Positions 18,232-26,207 are shown, counted from the stretch's first letter. The stretch: DNA of 64,000 nt from Paralimibaculum aggregatum (GCF_030270585.1 NZ_BSYI01000011.1:1-64000); one strand, 5' to 3'. A program made the numbers and translations. Notes: a model not told the origin generated them from the sequence alone.

Positions 18232-19554
18232 TCAGCGGTTGCCGCGATAGATCGCCAGCCCGTTCAGCAGGTCCAGCGCATAGGCCATCTGGAAATCCTC
18301 CTGCCGCAGCTTGGCGGTGGCCTCGTGGCGGGCGCGCTCCTCCTCGAGCTGGCGCTGCTGCTCCTCGGTCAGGTCTTCGTTCTCGAGGCTGCCGCGCAGA
18401 TCCGCCTCCGAGCGGCCGCCGCGCCGGGTGCTGCCCTCCTCGGCCTCGACGATGCGGCGCTCCTCGACGAGGATGTCCGGCTCGATGCCGAGGGCCTGGA
18501 TCGAGCGGCCCGAGGGGGTGTAGTAGCGCGCCGTGGTCAGCTTCATCGCGCCCTTGTCGCCGAGCCGCATCACGGTCTGCACCGAGCCCTTGCCGAAGCT
18601 CTTGGCGCCCACGATGATCGCCCGGCGCTGGTCCTGCAGCGCGCCGGCGACGATCTCCGAGGCCGAGGCCGAGCCCTCGTTGATCAGCACCACCAGCGGC
18701 TTGCCCTGGGCGAGATCGCCCGGCCGGGCATCGCGCCGCTCCGCCTCCTCGAGATTGCGCCCGCGGGTCGAGACGATCTCGCCCTCGTCGAGGAAGGCAT
18801 CCGAGACCGAGATCGCCTGGCTCAGCAGCCCGCCCGGGTTGTTGCGCAGGTCGATCACGTAGCCGATCAGGTCATCCGCCGGCAGCTCGCTGGCGATCTC
18901 GTCGATCGCCGCCTCGAGGCTCTCGGTGGTGTTCTCGTTGAAGGCGGTGATGCGCAGGATGCCGACATTGCCCTCGACCCGGGCCCGCACCGCGCGGATG
19001 GTGATGACGTCGCGCACGATGGTCACGTCGAAGGGCTCTTCCTCGCCCTCGCGGCTGATCGTGATGATGATCTCCGAGCCGACCGGCCCGCGCATCTTGT
19101 CGACCGCGTCGGAGAGCGTGAGCCCGAGCACCGACTCGCCGTCGATATGGGTGATGAAGTCGCCCGCCTGCAGCCCGGCCTCGGCGGCGGGGGTGTCGTC
19201 GATCGGCGCCACCACCTTCACGAAGCTGTTCTCCATGGTGACCTCGATGCCGAGCCCGCCGAACTCGCCGCGGGTCTGCTCGCGCATGTCCTCGAAGTTT
19301 TCCGGCGGCAGATACGAGGAATGCGGGTCGAGCGAGGCCAGCATGCCGTTGATCGCCGCCTCGATCAGCGCCTGCTCGTCCACCTCCTCGACATAGTTCT
19401 GCCGCACCCGCTCGAAGATGTTCCCGAACAGGTCGAGATATTCATAGGTGTTGCGGGCGGTATTGTCCTGGGCCCAGGTCTTCTGGACCACCTGCGGGAT
19501 GCTGGCCCCGATGGCCGTTCCGATCAAGAGTGCCATCACAGTCTTGCGCGTCAT
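18232..19554 (-). CDS. ctpA: C-terminal processing peptidase (S41)
   Basis: This 440-residue periplasmic serine protease has a signal peptide or N-terminal anchor (KTVMALLIGTAIGASIP), a helical cap, a PDZ domain at about residues 95-180 (GGLGIEVTMENS.. LQAGDFITHIDGE) and the S41 catalytic domain with probable Ser297 (NEGSASASEI) and Lys322 (KSFGKGSVQT). It trims C-termini of envelope proteins and, in other bacteria, controls peptidoglycan hydrolases. It lies 7 bp after envC in one minus-strand unit, which suits a shared role in cell-wall turnover. The tail after residue 380 is highly charged. Confidence 0.93.
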   Translation of the reverse strand: MTRKTVMALLIGTAIGASIPQVVQKTWAQDNTARNTYEYLDLFGNIFERVRQNYVEEVDEQALIEAAINGMLASLDPHSSYLPPENFEDMREQTRGEFGGLGIEVTMENSFVKVVAPIDDTPAAEAGLQAGDFITHIDGESVLGLTLSDAVDKMRGPVGSEIIITISREGEEEPFDVTIVRDVITIRAVRARVEGNVGILRITAFNENTTESLEAAIDEIASELPADDLIGYVIDLRNNPGGLLSQAISVSDAFLDEGEIVSTRGRNLEEAERRDARPGDLAQGKPLVVLINEGSASASEIVAGALQDQRRAIIVGAKSFGKGSVQTVMRLGDKGAMKLTTARYYTPSGRSIQALGIEPDILVEERRIVEAEEGSTRRGGRSEADLRGSLENEDLTEEQQRQLEEERARHEATAKLRQEDFQMAYALDLLNGLAIYRGNR

Positions 19555-19561
19555 CAGAGCC

Positions 19562-20704
19562 TCACTCTCTCGTGTTTTCGAACCAGGGTGCCGGATCCAC
19601 CGCCGTGCCCGACTGCCTCAGTTCAACATATAGGTCGGTTGTGTCGATCTTCGGGACCGGGCCGCTCGCTTCAAGTAAAAATTCTTCCGAACTCGGCAGC
19701 GGGCCGCCGAGATCGCCGAGCCGTTCCCCTGCAAGCACCGTTTCGCCGACGCGCCGGTCGGTGGCGGCGAGCCCGGCCAGCACGAAGAGCCAGTCGGCCT
19801 CCGGCTCGAGGATCACCACGGTGCCATAGTCGATCAGCGGCCCGGCATAGCGGATCGTGCCGGCTGCCGGCGCGCGCACCTCGGCCCAGGCCGGGGCCCG
19901 CAGGCTGATGCCCTGCCCGGTCCGCCCCCAGGGATCGACACCGCCGAAGCTGCCGACTTGCCGCCCCGCCACCGGCAGCGGCAGCCGCCCGCGCAGGCTC
20001 TCGAAGGCCGGGCCGGGTTCGGCACCGAAGCTGGCCCGGAGCGTGGCGGCGAGCTGGTCGAGATCGCGGGCGCGGGCCTCGGCCTCCGAGGCCTGCTGCA
20101 GCAGCGCCCGGCGGGTCGCCTCGGCGCTGCGGGCCGGCCGGTCGCGGCGGCTGGTGCGGCTGCTCTCGGCGCGCAGCGCCTGCAGCGCGGCGAGGGTTCC
20201 GCGGGCCTCGGCGCGGGCGATCTCCTGGCGCAGGCGCAGGCTGCGCAGCGCGTCGATGCGGCGGGCGATGCCGGCCATCTCGGCCTTCAGCCGGGGGGTC
20301 AGGTCGGCCATGATCATCGCGGTGCGCGCCGCCGCCACCGAGCCCTCGGGATGCACCAGCATCGCCGAGCGCGGCGCCTGGCCGAGGCTCTGCAGCGCGC
20401 CGATCACCTGCGCCATCCGCTCGCGCTCGGCGCCGAGGGCATCGACCAGCGCCCGGTCCTCCACCGCCAGCCGCCGCAGCCCGTCGCGCAGCGCCGCCAG
20501 CGCCGCCTCGTGCGCCGCCACCGCCTTGCCGAGCGCGGCCCGGCGCGTGCCCTTGCTGCCGGCCCGGCGCAGCGCGTCCTCGGCGTCGTCGAGCATGGCG
20601 CGGGCGCGGTCGATCTCGTCGAGCGCCGGTTCGGCCCGGGAAAACCCCGGCGCCAGCGCCACGAGGGCGGCGAGGGCAAATGCGCGCGCCGCCGCCGCGA
20701 TCAT
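19562..20704 (-). CDS. envC: EnvC-like murein hydrolase activator
   Basis: This 380-residue protein has a signal peptide (MIAAAARAFALAALVALAPGF), a long Ala/Arg/Leu-rich coiled coil (about residues 25-250) and a C-terminal LytM/M23 fold. The zinc ligands of active M23 peptidases are missing: TGQGISLRAP stands where HxGxD is expected, and LFVLAGL where the HxH region lies. That is the pattern of EnvC-type proteins, which activate amidases at the septum instead of cutting peptidoglycan. The start overlaps the gpmI stop by 4 bp (ATGA), so translation is coupled. Confidence 0.85.
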   Translation of the reverse strand: MIAAAARAFALAALVALAPGFSRAEPALDEIDRARAMLDDAEDALRRAGSKGTRRAALGKAVAAHEAALAALRDGLRRLAVEDRALVDALGAERERMAQVIGALQSLGQAPRSAMLVHPEGSVAAARTAMIMADLTPRLKAEMAGIARRIDALRSLRLRQEIARAEARGTLAALQALRAESSRTSRRDRPARSAEATRRALLQQASEAEARARDLDQLAATLRASFGAEPGPAFESLRGRLPLPVAGRQVGSFGGVDPWGRTGQGISLRAPAWAEVRAPAAGTIRYAGPLIDYGTVVILEPEADWLFVLAGLAATDRRVGETVLAGERLGDLGGPLPSSEEFLLEASGPVPKIDTTDLYVELRQSGTAVDPAPWFENTRE

Positions 20705-22251
20705 GCCCCGTCCCAGTCGATCAGCGATTGCCCGGTCATCGCCGCGGGCCGGTCGAGGCCCATCAGGTCGAGCAGGCTCGGCGCGAGATCGGCGAGCCGC
20801 CCCGCGCGCAGCCCGGCCGCCCGCCGGCCGGCGCCCTTGCCCTGCACCAGCGCCAGCGGCACCGGGTTGAGCGTGTGCGCGGTGTGCGGCCCGCCCGAGG
20901 CCGGGTCGATCATCACCTCGCAATTGCCGTGATCGGCGGTCACCAGCATCGCCCCGGCGCCGGCCTCGATCGCCGCGATCGCCGCGCCGAGCCCGGCATC
21001 CACCGCCTCGCAGGCGCGGATCGCCGCCGCCAGATCGCCGCTGTGTCCCACCATGTCGGGGTTCGCGTAGTTCACCACGATCAGATCGTAGCCGGCCCCG
21101 ATCGCCGCGACCAGCGCCTCGGTCACCTCCGCCGCCGCCATCTCCGGCGCGAGGTCATAGGTCGCGACCTTAGGGCTCGGCGCCATGTGCCGCTCCTCGC
21201 CGGGATAGGGGGGCTCCACGCCGCCGTTCAGGAAGAAGGTGACATGGGGGTATTTCTCGGTCTCGGCGAGGCGGAACTGGCGCAGCCCCTTGCCCGCCAC
21301 CCAGGCGCCGAGGGTATCCGGGATCGGCTCCTGCGGGAACACCACGTCGAAGATCCCGTCGAGCCGTTCGGAATAGGAGACCATGCCGAGCCGGGCGGCG
21401 AGCGCGGGCCGCGGCCCGGTGTCGAAGCCGTCGAAGGCCGGGTCGGCCAGCGCGCCGAGGATCTCGCGCGCGCGGTCGGCCCGGAAATTGAGGCAGAACA
21501 GCCCGTCGCCATCGGCCATGCCGGCATGGCTGCCGATCACCGCGGGGCGGACGAACTCGTCGCTCTCGCCGCGCGCATGGCCCGCCGCGATGGCCTGCGC
21601 GGCGCTCTCCGCGCGGTCACCCTCGCCGCGCAGCATGGCGGCGGCAGCGAGCGAGACCCGCTCCCAGCGGTTGTCGCGGTCGAGCGCATAGAAGCGGCCG
21701 ATCACCGTGGCCACCTCGGCGCCCGCCGCCAGCGCCGGCTGCGCGCTGGCGAGGAAGGTCTCGAGATAGCCCGGCGCGGCCTTCGGCGGGGTGTCGCGGC
21801 CGTCGAGGATCAGGTGCAGCCGCACCGGGATGCCGCGGGCCGCGAGCAGGTTGGCGGCCTCGGCGAGATGGTCCTGGTGGCTGTGCACGCCGCCGGGGCT
21901 CAGCAGCCCCACGAGATGCGCCGCGCCGCCGCTCGCCTCCAGCGCCTCGGCAAAGCGGCGGAGCGCCGGGCGCTCGGCAAAGCTGCCATCGGCGATGGCG
22001 CGGTCGATCCGCGGCAGGTCCATCCAGACCACGCGGCCGGCGCCGATATTGGTGTGGCCGACCTCGGAATTGCCCATCTGGCCGGCGGGCAGGCCGACAT
22101 CCTCGCCGCTGGCGGAGAGCTGCGCGCTCGGGCAGCGGGCCATCATGCCGTCGAAGGCGGGCGTCGCGGCCAGGCGCGGGGCATTGCCCTCGGGCGCATC
22201 GCGCAGGCCCCAGCCATCGAGAATCATCAGGACAACGGGTGCGTGTTTCAT
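20701..22251 (-). CDS. gpmI: 2,3-bisphosphoglycerate-independent phosphoglycerate mutase
   Basis: This 516-residue enzyme interconverts 3- and 2-phosphoglycerate in glycolysis and gluconeogenesis. It has the alkaline-phosphatase-like metal site (VLMILDGWGLRDA at the N-terminus, the nucleophile Ser in GQMGNSEVGHTNIGAGR near residue 61, and ADHGNCEVMIDP near 440) and the inserted phosphotransferase domain. It is placed between rlmH (83 bp upstream) and envC. Confidence 0.96.
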   Translation of the reverse strand: MKHAPVVLMILDGWGLRDAPEGNAPRLAATPAFDGMMARCPSAQLSASGEDVGLPAGQMGNSEVGHTNIGAGRVVWMDLPRIDRAIADGSFAERPALRRFAEALEASGGAAHLVGLLSPGGVHSHQDHLAEAANLLAARGIPVRLHLILDGRDTPPKAAPGYLETFLASAQPALAAGAEVATVIGRFYALDRDNRWERVSLAAAAMLRGEGDRAESAAQAIAAGHARGESDEFVRPAVIGSHAGMADGDGLFCLNFRADRAREILGALADPAFDGFDTGPRPALAARLGMVSYSERLDGIFDVVFPQEPIPDTLGAWVAGKGLRQFRLAETEKYPHVTFFLNGGVEPPYPGEERHMAPSPKVATYDLAPEMAAAEVTEALVAAIGAGYDLIVVNYANPDMVGHSGDLAAAIRACEAVDAGLGAAIAAIEAGAGAMLVTADHGNCEVMIDPASGGPHTAHTLNPVPLALVQGKGAGRRAAGLRAGRLADLAPSLLDLMGLDRPAAMTGQSLIDWDGA

Positions 22252-22334
22252 GGCGGCTGCCTTCTCCTGCTCGCCGCCTTGTCCGAAACCCGCCGGGGTG
22301 CCGTCAAGCCCGGCAGTGACGCAAGGCGCGGCGC

Positions 22335-22805
22335 TCAGCTTCGGTGATAGGGGCTGCCGGCGAGGATGGTGACGGCGCGGTAGAGCTGTTCGGCCAGCAT
22401 GGCGCGGGCCAGCATGTGCGGCCAGACCATCGGCCCGAAGGAGAGCAGCCGGTCGGCCCGGCTGCGCAGCGCCTCCGTATGCCCGTCGGCGCCGCCGATC
22501 AGGAACACCGTCTCGCCGCGCCCGGCATCGCGGAAATCCGCGATCAGCCGCGCGAGCCCGGGGCTGTCGAGCAGCTTCCCGCGTTCGTCGAGCGCCACCG
22601 CAGCGGCGCCCTCGGGGATCATCGAGAGCAGCCGGGCCCCCTGCGCCTCGGCATCGCGGGCCTTGCGCTCGTCGACCTCGGCAACCTGCACGGGCCCGAG
22701 GCCGAGCGCGCGGCCCGCGGCGCCGGCCCGCGCGGCATAATCGGCCACGAGCTCGCCCTCCGGCCCGCCCTTCAGCCGCCCGACGGCGGCGATGGTCAGG
22801 CGCAT
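22335..22805 (-). CDS. rlmH: 23S rRNA pseudouridine-1915 N3-methyltransferase
   Basis: This 156-residue SPOUT methyltransferase modifies pseudouridine 1915 of 23S rRNA in assembled 70S ribosomes. Visible motifs are MRLTIAAVGRLK, the VALDERGKLLDS strand, FLIGGADGHTEALRSRA for SAM binding, and the C-terminal HMLARAMLAEQLYRAVTILAGSPYHRS knot. It is 34 bp downstream of rsfS on the same strand. Confidence 0.95.
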   Translation of the reverse strand: MRLTIAAVGRLKGGPEGELVADYAARAGAAGRALGLGPVQVAEVDERKARDAEAQGARLLSMIPEGAAAVALDERGKLLDSPGLARLIADFRDAGRGETVFLIGGADGHTEALRSRADRLLSFGPMVWPHMLARAMLAEQLYRAVTILAGSPYHRS

Positions 22806-22839
22806 TGCCCGGCGCCTCCCGGCGCGGCGGCCACCCGGC

Positions 22840-23244
22840 TCAGGCCGAGCGGGCGGTCCGGTCCGCCGGGGTCATCCACATCTTCTCGAGCTGGTAGAAC
22901 TCGCGCACCTCCGGGCGGAAAATGTGGACGATCACGTCGCCGGCGTCGATCAGCACCCAGTCGGCCACCTCGCGGCCTTCCGAGCGCGGCAGCACCCCGG
23001 CCTCGCGCTTGACGCGCTCCGCGAGCTTCTCGGCCAGCGCCGAGACATGGCGCGACGAGCGTCCCGAGGCGATCACCATGTGGTCGGCCTCCTGGCTCTT
23101 GCCGGCGAGCGGGATATGGACGATGTCCTCGGCGCTGTCCTCGTCGAGCGAGGCAAGCACAAGGGCCAGAAGCTGGTCCGCTTCGGCGGTTTTCGCAGCG
23201 GACCCGAAGGCGGGCGGCTGCGGATGGGCGGCAATGGCGCCCAC
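22840..23244 (-). CDS. rsfS: Ribosome silencing factor RsfS
   Basis: This 134-residue protein of the RsfS/Iojap family binds ribosomal protein uL14 and blocks subunit joining under starvation. The family core is clear: VLASLDEDSAEDIVHIPLAGKSQEADHMVIASGRSSRHVSALAEKL, then ADWVLIDAGDVIVHIFRPEVREFYQLEKMW. The start is GTG at 23244, the only conventional start upstream of the core; its own ribosome site is poor, while a strong GGAGG lies 5 bp ahead of an in-frame ATT at 23265. It leads the minus-strand unit rsfS-rlmH-gpmI-envC-ctpA. Confidence 0.93.
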   Translation of the reverse strand: MGAIAAHPQPPAFGSAAKTAEADQLLALVLASLDEDSAEDIVHIPLAGKSQEADHMVIASGRSSRHVSALAEKLAERVKREAGVLPRSEGREVADWVLIDAGDVIVHIFRPEVREFYQLEKMWMTPADRTARSA

Positions 23245-23320
23245 GGAACCCTGTCCGGTGAGAATGGCGTCCTCCGATCGACCGGGTCACGTTGCCCCCA
23301 TGGCAGCGCCGCCCGGCGTA

Positions 23321-23335
23321 GTAACAAGGTAGCCG
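23321..23335 (+). other. 15-nt match to conserved 3' region of 16S rRNA
   Basis: GTAACAAGGTAGCCG on the plus strand equals the highly conserved 16S rRNA segment next to the decoding site (E. coli region about 1495-1510), and the preceding GTA differs from rRNA GTC by one base. On the rsfS transcript, which reads the other strand, it would be the complement. It lies in the 534-bp spacer upstream of rsfS, about 76 bp from the start codon. Confidence 0.5.
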
Positions 23336-23416
23336 GACCATACTACACCTGCGCGACAGGCGCTAGGGGGCGGCAACCGCCGCGCCGCCGCGCCGGAGGG
23401 CGCCGCGCCGCGGCAC

Positions 23417-23642
23417 CCCGGTCCGCGGGTCCCGTGCCCCGCCCACCCCGGAGAGCGGGCGCCAGGCCCGGCCGGAACGCCCCCCATCCGCGCGGGCCCC
23501 GCGGACCGGCGCACGGGGTTCGGCCGGGTCGCGGGACGGCGCCCGCCGCCAGGCCCGCGGGCCCCGCGCGGATGGGGAGTGCAGCGCTGCGGCCAGGCAG
23601 GACGGTGCAGGGGTGGGCGGGGCACGGGGTCCGCGGGCCTGG
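23417..23642. repeat. 226-bp nested palindrome between ilvE and rsfS
   Basis: Two pairs of arms share one centre at 23529.5. The outer pair, 23417-23449 and 23610-23642, matches at 29 of 33 positions, including a perfect 19 bp (CCCGTGCCCCGCCCACCCC and its complement). The inner pair, 23482-23504 and 23555-23577, matches at all but one position and starts with CCCCATCCGCGCGGG. The right outer arm contains GGGGTGGGCGGGGCACGGGG, a G-quadruplex motif. No open frame of protein character is seen. It could be a miniature inverted-repeat element, a structured RNA or a large terminator behind ilvE; the rest of the spacer holds nothing else recognisable apart from the rRNA-like stretch. Confidence 0.85.
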
Positions 23643-23778
23643 CGGCGGAATGCCCGGCGATCCGGAGCCGTTCCGCACCGCCGTCGCCCGCGCCGGCCGG
23701 CCCGGGCCGATCGGCGCCGGTCCGGCGCGGCGGCCCTGCCCCCTGCGCCGCGATGCGGGACGGCGAGGGGCCTGCGCC

Positions 23779-24663
23779 TCAGTGGTTGCCGCGGACGGTG
23801 CGCTCGTAGTCCTGCGCGATGTCGCGGGCGAGCTGGCCCACCTCGAAGTTCCACGGCCCGATCTCGCCCACCGGGGTGACCTCCGCCGCCGTTCCGGTCA
23901 GCCAGCACTGCTCGAAGCCCTCGAGCTCGCCCGGCTCGATATGCCGCTCGACGACCTCGATGCCGCGCTTGCCGAGCAGCTCGATCACCGTCTGCCGGGT
24001 CAGCCCGTTGAGGAAGCAGTCCGGCGTCGGGGTGTGCACCTTGCCGTCCTTGACGAAGAACACGTTGGCCCCGGTCGCCTCGGCGACATAGCCGCGATAG
24101 TCCATCATCAGGCTGTCGGAGCAGCCCTTGGCCTCGGCGGCGTGCTTCGACATGGTGCAGATCATGTAGAGCCCGCTCGCCTTGGCGTGGCAGGGGATGG
24201 TCTCCGGGCTCGGCCGCTTCCACTTGGAGACGTCGAGCTTCGCGCCCTTCATCTTGGCATCGCCGTAATAGGCGCCCCATTCCCAGGTGGCGACCGCCAT
24301 GCGGATCGGGTTGCGCGCCGAGGCGACGCCCATGTCCGGCCCGGCGCCGCGCCAGCAGAGCACCCGCACATAGGCATCCGAGAGGTTGTTGGCGCGCATG
24401 GTGACGGCCTTGGCCTCCTCGATCTCGTCCACCGTGTAGGGGATCGGGATGTCCATCGCCATGCCCGAGGCCAGCAGGCGCTCGGAATGCTCCACCGAGC
24501 GGAAGATCCGCCCGCCATAGGCCCGCTCGCCCTCGAACACCGAGCTGGCGTAGTGCAGGGCGTGGGTCAGCACATGTACCTTGGCATTGCGCCATTCGAC
24601 GAGGTTGCCATCCATCCAGATGAAACCGTCGCGGTCGTCGTAGCCATGCCCTGCGGGTGCCAT
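23779..24663 (-). CDS. ilvE: Branched-chain amino acid aminotransferase
   Basis: This 294-residue fold-type-IV PLP enzyme carries out the last step of Val, Leu and Ile synthesis. It has the N-terminal MAPAGHGYDDRDGFIWMDG, the GERAYGGRIFR segment, PLP Lys in CHAKASGLY near residue 160, YVAEATGANVFFVKDG with the conserved Glu, and WLTGTAAEVTPV. ATG 24663 is chosen; an upstream in-frame extension to 24771 would overlap the promoter region. It is divergent from petP. Confidence 0.95.
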   Translation of the reverse strand: MAPAGHGYDDRDGFIWMDGNLVEWRNAKVHVLTHALHYASSVFEGERAYGGRIFRSVEHSERLLASGMAMDIPIPYTVDEIEEAKAVTMRANNLSDAYVRVLCWRGAGPDMGVASARNPIRMAVATWEWGAYYGDAKMKGAKLDVSKWKRPSPETIPCHAKASGLYMICTMSKHAAEAKGCSDSLMMDYRGYVAEATGANVFFVKDGKVHTPTPDCFLNGLTRQTVIELLGKRGIEVVERHIEPGELEGFEQCWLTGTAAEVTPVGEIGPWNFEVGQLARDIAQDYERTVRGNH

Positions 24664-24684
24664 CTCCCTGGTCCTTTCCTGAAC

Positions 24685-24703
24685 AGCCGGGGTATGCCCG
24701 GCT
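24685..24703 (-). promoter_or_regulatory. Hairpin in the ilvE leader
   Basis: AGCCGGG (24685-24691) and CCCGGCT (24697-24703) form a perfect 7-bp stem with a 5-nt loop, ending 21 nt upstream of the ilvE start codon. It could affect translation or be a protein operator. There is no U-tract and no leader peptide evident. Confidence 0.35.
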
Positions 24704-24761
24704 TCGATCGTTGCGTATCGGGGCAGAATCGCGACAGATCCGATCCTCCCCGCAGGCACAG

Positions 24762-24790
24762 CGGCTAACATTGCGATTGTAATCCGTCAA
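24762..24790 (-). promoter_or_regulatory. ilvE: Candidate ilvE promoter
   Basis: On the minus strand TTGACG (24790-24785), a 17-bp spacer and TAGCCG (24767-24762) form a good -35 and a fair -10, giving a leader of about 90 nt that contains the hairpin at 24685-24703. It overlaps the divergent petP promoter. Confidence 0.45.
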
Positions 24791-24805
24791 CAAGGCTGAC
24801 ATAAA
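24777..24805 (+). promoter_or_regulatory. Candidate petP-petR promoter
   Basis: TTGTAA (24777-24782), a 17-bp spacer and CATAAA (24800-24805) precede petP. A start near 24812 rules out the in-frame GTG at 24808 as the petP start and supports ATG 24862. Confidence 0.45.
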
Positions 24806-24861
24806 TCGTGAGCGCGGCCCGGCTCGCAGGGGCGCCGGCGACAGGCAGGGGGATGCGGCGG

Positions 24862-25419
24862 ATGCAGGACGGCAAGACGGCGGCGAGAGGCGCGGCACGG
24901 GCGGGCTCCGGTGCGGGCGCCAGCCGGTCGGAGAAGCTCCTCTTCCTGACCGACGAGCAGCTGCGCCAGAGCGCCGAACTCCTGTTCTTCGCCTATCGCG
25001 ACTTCACCTCCGACCCGGACGAGATCCTCGCCGCCCGCGGGCTGGGGCGGGCGCATCACCGGGCGCTTCACTTCATCCGGCGGCGGCCGGGGATCACCGT
25101 GGCCGGGCTGCTGGAGATCCTCCGCGTCACCAAGCAGTCGCTCAACCGGGTGCTGCGCCAGCTCGTCGACGAGGGGCTGGTCGAGAGCACCGAGGGGCTG
25201 CAGGACCGGCGCCAGCGCAACCTCCGCCTCAGCCCCGCCGGCGAGGCGCTGGAGCGCGCGCTCTCGGAGCCGCAGCGGGCGCGGCTGCGCCGGGCCTATG
25301 CGCTGGCCGGGCCGGAGGCGGTTGCCGGCTTCCGCCAAGTGCTCGAGCAGATGCTCGACGGCGCCGGCCGCGACGGCGTGCTCTCCATGGTCGGGTCCGA
25401 CGCCGATGAGCGCAGCTGA
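24862..25419 (+). CDS. petP: MarR-family regulator, PetP-like
   Basis: This 185-residue protein has a winged helix-turn-helix of MarR type: HHRALHFIRRRPGITVAGLLEILRVTKQSLNRVLRQLVDEGLVEST, followed by the basic wing QDRRQRNLRLSPAGEAL. The N-terminal ~30 residues are Ala/Gly-rich and disordered. Its gene overlaps that of an OmpR-type regulator by 14 bp, the arrangement of Rhodobacter capsulatus petP-petR, in which both genes are reported to be needed for growth and cytochrome bc1. Orthology rests on this pairing. Unlike R. capsulatus, the petABC operon is 8 kb away. ATG 24862 is preferred because a GGGGG tract is correctly spaced and the predicted transcript starts near 24812. Confidence 0.8.
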   Translation: MQDGKTAARGAARAGSGAGASRSEKLLFLTDEQLRQSAELLFFAYRDFTSDPDEILAARGLGRAHHRALHFIRRRPGITVAGLLEILRVTKQSLNRVLRQLVDEGLVESTEGLQDRRQRNLRLSPAGEALERALSEPQRARLRRAYALAGPEAVAGFRQVLEQMLDGAGRDGVLSMVGSDADERS

Positions 25420-26110
25420 CGAGCCGAGCCACATCCTCGTCGTCGACGACGACCGGCGGATCCGCGATCTGCTGGGCCGCTTCCTGCATCGCAACGGCTA
25501 TCTCGTCACCGGCGCGCGCGATGCCGGCCATGCCGACCGGCTGCTCGAGAGCCTCGCCTTCGACCTGATGGTGGTCGACGTGATGATGCCCGGCGAGGAC
25601 GGCGTGAGCTTCACCCGCCGGGTGCGCGAGGGTACCCGGACACCGGTGCTGCTGCTCACCGCGCGCACCGAGATCGAGCACCGCATCCTCGGGCTCGAGG
25701 CCGGCGCCGACGACTATCTCGCCAAGCCCTTCGAGCCGCGCGAGCTCTTGCTGCGGATCGCCGCGATCCTGCGCCGCGCGGTGCCGGCGCCGGTGGAGAG
25801 CTCGCGCCGGGTGCTCTCGCTCGGCGCCTCGAGCTACGACACCGGCCGCGGCCAGCTGATGCGCGGCGAGGAGCTGATCCGGCTCACCACCACCGAGCAG
25901 GCGCTGATGCGCGTGTTCTCCGCCCAGCCCAACGAGCCGGTCAGCCGGGCCCGCCTCGCCGAGGAGCTCGGCGGCGCCGGCGGCTCGGTCCAGGACCGCG
26001 CGGTGGACGTCCAGATCACCCGGCTGCGGCGCAAGATCGAGGCCGACCCGAAGGCCCCGCGCTATCTCCAGACGGTGCGCGGCGCCGGCTACATGCTGAC
26101 GCCCGACTGA
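25406..26110 (+). CDS. petR: OmpR-type response regulator, PetR-like
   Basis: This 234-residue protein has a receiver domain (HILVVDDDRRIRDLLGRFL, phosphoacceptor Asp in MVVDVMMPGEDG near residue 58, Thr in LLLTARTE, Lys in YLAKPFEP) and an OmpR/PhoB winged-helix DNA-binding domain (RLTTTEQALMRVFSAQPNEPVSR.. VDVQITRLRRKIE.. YLQTVRGAGYML). No sensor kinase is adjacent; as in R. capsulatus, the partner is a MarR-type protein. The ATG at 25406 lies inside the petP end, so translation is coupled. Confidence 0.88.
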   Translation: MSAADEPSHILVVDDDRRIRDLLGRFLHRNGYLVTGARDAGHADRLLESLAFDLMVVDVMMPGEDGVSFTRRVREGTRTPVLLLTARTEIEHRILGLEAGADDYLAKPFEPRELLLRIAAILRRAVPAPVESSRRVLSLGASSYDTGRGQLMRGEELIRLTTTEQALMRVFSAQPNEPVSRARLAEELGGAGGSVQDRAVDVQITRLRRKIEADPKAPRYLQTVRGAGYMLTPD

Positions 26111-26126
26111 GCCGCGCGCACCGGCA

Positions 26127-26170
26127 ATTTCCTCATTTCCCTTGCGTGAATCAGGAAATCGTGCAGTAAT
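26127..26170 (+). promoter_or_regulatory. Candidate promoter and inverted repeat before first VPLPA gene
   Basis: TTGCGT (26142-26147), a 17-bp spacer and AGTAAT (26165-26170) give a plausible promoter about 35 bp ahead of the start codon. The inverted repeat ATTTCCT (26127-26133) / AGGAAAT (26153-26159) brackets the -35 element and looks like an operator. The 97-bp stretch is AT-rich for this genome. Confidence 0.38.
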
Positions 26171-26207
26171 CGCCGCTAAGCGTTTCCGTTTCCCGAGGGT
26201 GTTGATC

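Noticed and set aside
23321-23335. Remnant of a 16S rRNA gene
   Set aside because: Only 15 nt match exactly and the flanks, including the sequence where the anti-Shine-Dalgarno end should follow, do not resemble rRNA.
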